From Mariannaea sp. PMI_226 (taxonomy: Eukaryota; Ascomycota; Sordariomycetes; Hypocreales; Nectriaceae): a stretch of 64,000 nucleotides of DNA. Location of the stretch: positions 1,364,001-1,428,000 of the forward strand of contig JANFOG010000006.1 of assembly GCA_024336345.1 (NCBI GenBank). Reading direction: 5' to 3'. Positions within the stretch are counted from its first letter, which is position 1, and each line of letters opens with the position of its first letter. The notes below the pieces were generated by a model. That model was not told the origin of the DNA and did not search any database. It worked only from the letters and a program-made list of their open reading frames with translations. A program made the translations under genes and the position numbers. Below are positions 60,806-64,000 of this stretch, in pieces.

Positions 60806-62217
60806 CATGTGGCGCCCTCACCCCAGGCGGCAACTTCTGCCAAGGGAGCCGATAGGGGAGACAGCTGAGCCGTGAGAGCCTCTTGACCCTGTCAGCTGAG
60901 TTGCCTATTCTGCTTCCGTTGCGACCCGGAAATCGCCTTGGCCGTCAACATGCCGTAAGCTGGACTACCTCCCAGCACCCAGCTACCCAGCTGCCCAGTT
61001 ACTGTGGTAGGTACTTGTACTTTTCCTACCTGCTCTATGATAATAAGCACACGATGAGTAACATGTCGTATTTCACCAAATGACCCCCTTCTCAACCTTT
61101 TTACCCGCTCGTCTCCTCAAGTATTCCTTCGCCCTTTCTTACCGTGGGTGCGTCCTGTTGCGCTGGTGACGGGCCCCGGTGACGTGGATGTTGCAGATGG
61201 ATACGACCAGTGTGGGCGCTTCCAGAGATAGTCTTCCTCGTTCCCTTCCCACTCAACCCCCCGGTCGATTTTTAATTTTTTTTTATTCTGTTGGCCTTCA
61301 ATTCTTCTACTTGGCTCCATCGTCATTCGACGTCATGGCGCTGACGGAGTGACGAACGGATACTATTTGGTAGCGCTTGACCAAAACTCGTTGCCCCAGC
61401 AATCTCACGATAGAGACCCCGGCATTTCCAAAAGTGACTGGAGCTCCTGTTTCCTGATCGTTTTGACCCAATGTCAGGGAAATGCGCATATACGAGACCT
61501 GATGCTAAACATAATCATTCTCGTCCCCATTTCGTTTTCACTATTGACGCCTTGAAACGTTGAACAACGCAGCCAGGATTTGCTGTAAGAACTGCCAAAT
61601 GGGGTGCTCGTCAATTATTACGTATGAAACATGGCGCGGCGCATACACACCATGACACCTTGACACCCTCCCAAATTGAGAGATGTGCAGTACCAGGCAA
61701 GACATGGGGTTCCCCAGCGATTGCAAGTGGCCTGTGCGCTCCTGTCTCAACTAACGTCAGTACTGGTCGTCCTGGCTCTTCTGTTCAGGCGTTATGATTC
61801 CGAAACATGAGATATTTCGCAGGCACAAACTGCCATGTAGGGGCTCTGTCATACTGTAAGCTTATCAAATAAGCTGCTCGACTTCTATCATGGGCTCAAC
61901 TACCACACAAGACTAGGTACATGTACGAGATGATATCTTCTAGCCCGGGTTACGTACTTACTATGTACAAGGGGCTTGTAAATAGTTGTGGCCAGTACAG
62001 GCCCATGTAAGTTCAAATGCTATTACTCAACAGACTTGAGGGACAAATGGAAAGCAGATCCGAAAGTTGTAATAGTGACATAAGTATCTATTTCGATAGC
62101 ACTTGTCGCTATAGTAGGCCGAATAGGAAACTGTTACGCATAGTGAGGCCTCTGACTCTAATGGATAATCGGGGATCTCATCCACCCATTTGAAACGTGT
62201 TGCCGACGGGATTCACA

Positions 62218-63936
62218 TCAGATAATCTCTGGCTGGAGCCAATTCTCCCCTCTCAGATCCTGCGTGAGCCGCTCCCAGTCCCTCTGGGTGAGGCAAACAT
62301 AGATGTGCCACTTTTCTTTGGAAAAGCAGTCACTCCTCCGTGGGAGAAGGATCACAGTCCCCTCCTCAACATCGTCGCAGCATGGAAAGTACCATGGGCA
62401 CGGTTTTCGAACGTAAGCCAAGCCAGCCCCTCGGCCTGTGCCATAACAAGTCCAATCTTCAAAGACAAGAGTGTCCGTCTGGCGCTTAGTGGCTCGAATA
62501 TGGGCCCTTTTCTCAAAAACCGGATGTATATCTCTCTTAGCAGCACCAAGGTGGCTGAGAGTCTTGCTGCTGAAGTTTCTCAAAGCATCACGAATGGTCA
62601 GCGCAGCAAGTGCAATATCCTCATGCTGCACACGCTCAGGGAGCTCATCCTCTGTATCGGAAGGGGAGGATGCTAGAATCAACTCTGTTGAGCTCAGTGC
62701 TGCGATGACCGCAGCAGTTGAGTTGCCACTGTAGTCAACATCCTTAAATGGGAAGCGGATGTGGCCGAATCCTGGAATCACGAGGCGGGCTCGACAGGTA
62801 TCCCTGCCTGTAATTCTTCCTTCCTCGAAGCGGGCGCGCATAATGAGAACCCAAAAGAGAGCAAAAATACAGTCCTCAGTTAGGACGACTCCGTCCATCT
62901 CGTCATGTTCAATAACGTCACAGACGCACTTCCTCAGGTCGTTCACACCAACCGGGCAGAGGGCCACAACGCCCTGCCTCAGTTGATCCGGGGGCGTAGC
63001 GCCTTGTATATCATTGTCAGTCCAGTCGTAGCACGGGAGAAGGTCCAAATTTGCCTCGCCATCTTGGACCCCGGGAATCCACCGCCCAACGGCAACTTGA
63101 CAAAAAAGGTCAGCGTAAACTCCTCCATTTGCTAAGGATTGATAGAATTAACCTCGTTCCTGCTGAAAGCTGTGTCCATTTGTGGCTTCCAGGAACTTGC
63201 AAAAGAAGTTCTGGATTGAATATCTGTCAAACATCCTTTGACTGAATGAAAACCCGAGTACCAAGGCGTTGTCGATGATGCTAGTTTTCACAGTGACAGG
63301 GAAAGTCTCTTCGCCGCTGCCTTGAGAATCATGTTTGCAAACGAAAAGTGACTTGCGAACCTTGGCTAGATCCATCTGACAACTCGTGTTTCTCTCAGGA
63401 TCCAAGTCGTCGTTCACGTTTCCTTTTTCAATCCTCTCTGCAACATGAGCTTGCTCCTGTCTCCTTGAATACGATAGCATTACCTGGGAGGAATCCTCGA
63501 TGCATGGTAAGAATCTGCCTGTAAGCCATGGCCAGTGCTGCAGTGCTTGAGAGAAGGCTTCTGCCACCTGTTTGTGGACTTCACCAAGTTGGATATCACC
63601 GTGTGCAACCAGCCTGGTAAACGACAGAATCATAGCAATGCGGATATCTCGTCGTGGAGCCCTCTGCTCGATGGGAGTAAGCCTTATGTACCAGTTACCA
63701 CCACCTGCAGCTTCCGTATTGTCGCAAGCAGTATCGGAATCTGATGCCCCGAGGCAAACCGGGCGAGCAAAGGAGGGAGTTGGGTGGCGCGTCGACATCG
63801 TCCCCTGACCAGAGTCAGGATTGTAGTAGTCGTGAAAGGAATCGAGAGAAGGTTCGTCAGGAGGAATGACGGGTGAATCATCAATCACGTTGGTGTCGGT
63901 CGTGTTTGATTCAGGCAAGCGCGAAGAAGATGCCAT
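62218..63936 (-). CDS. BAHD-fold acyltransferase-like protein with degenerate active site, 2 exons
   Basis: Exons 63936-63153 and 63095-62218 (57-nt intron, unusual GTTAAT donor, good GCTGAC branch site) give 553 residues. The layout resembles the fungal transferase (BAHD/trichothecene 3-O-acetyltransferase-like) family: WYIRLTPIEQRAPRR near residue 85, HWPWLTGRF near 135, and LVLGFSFSQRMFDRYSIQNF near 225-245 where active enzymes have HHxxxDG. Here Gln233 replaces the catalytic His; Asp237 remains and the following Gly is Arg. The C-terminal DFGWG structural motif is not recognisable; GTGRGAGLAYVRKP stands in its place. The first ~80 residues are disordered. As read, it should not transfer acyl groups by the usual mechanism, so it may be a pseudo-enzyme. 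Transferases of this kind often sit in secondary-metabolite clusters, but no cluster core gene is in view. Confidence 0.72.
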
Positions 63937-64000
63937 GATGATGGTTGCTCTTGCTCTTATTCTAGAGGATAGATTGACGTGTTTAGAGTCTGGTGATGCA

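Larger units (their letters stand above)
59275..62217. other. Spacer, 2.9 kb, with MARVEL promoter and TACTCCGTA copies
   Basis: Leader and promoter of the MARVEL-type gene (minus) up to about 59.6 kb, with short CTCGCT and AGCTC repeats at 59505-59560. Further right: TAGGTAAC direct repeats near 60354-60375, two TACTCCGTA-type motifs, a CCAAT triplet at 60782-60805, then nothing recognisable up to the 3' end of the acyltransferase-like gene at 62218. No supported gene. Confidence 0.5.

Noticed and set aside
1..64000. tRNA and 5S rRNA genes
   Set aside because: I looked for GTTCGA-type B boxes with paired arms on both strands; the hits seen (for example near 16921, 26435 and 34151) lack matching stems or lie in coding exons.

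Overview
The window is nuclear DNA of a filamentous ascomycete (Pezizomycotina, probably a Sordariomycete; the class is inference). The basis is a set of genes broken by GT-AG introns mostly 50-105 nt long with CTGAC-like branch sites, a Zn2Cys6 regulator, fungal-specific families, long CT-rich leaders and typical fungal orthologues (DUG3, NOP16, TDA3, CDT2). Exon structures were built by hand: splice sites were chosen so that frame and family alignment are both kept.

Layout. 1-2576: 3' part of a large disordered acidic protein, open at the left edge. 3.8-6.4 kb: a small Cys-rich orphan and an ALKBH8/AlkB-like dioxygenase. 6.7-15.0 kb: two exporters on the minus strand, a 17-exon ABCC (MRP-type) transporter and an MFS transporter. 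17.1-23.7 kb, plus strand: a cytosolic periplasmic-binding-protein-like protein, an SLC35F/THI74-like carrier and a tail-anchored heme-oxygenase-like protein. 24.3-26.6 kb, minus: a CDT2-like WD40 protein. 28.7-32.6 kb, plus: DUG3 and an orphan. 35.2-37.8 kb, minus: an acr-2-like Zn2Cys6 factor. 37.8-51.9 kb: about 14 kb with no well supported gene. 51.9-59.3 kb: glutathione peroxidase (-), TDA3-like FAD oxidoreductase (+), NOP16 (+) and a MARVEL-type membrane protein (-). 62.2-63.9 kb: a BAHD-fold acyltransferase-like protein whose catalytic histidine is replaced.

How the genes relate. Most are housekeeping genes with no operon-like logic. Two loose themes appear: export and drug tolerance (ABCC, MFS, the acr-2-like regulator) and redox, glutathione and heme metabolism (DUG3, glutathione peroxidase, heme-oxygenase-like protein, TDA3-like enzyme). 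These groupings are inference. No tRNA, rRNA, CRISPR or intact mobile element was recognised. I found no convincing wholly new system. The best leads are the degenerate BAHD protein, the intracellular PBP-like protein, the 14-kb gene-poor block and the recurring TACCTA/TAGGTA and TACTCCGTA palindromes in spacers.
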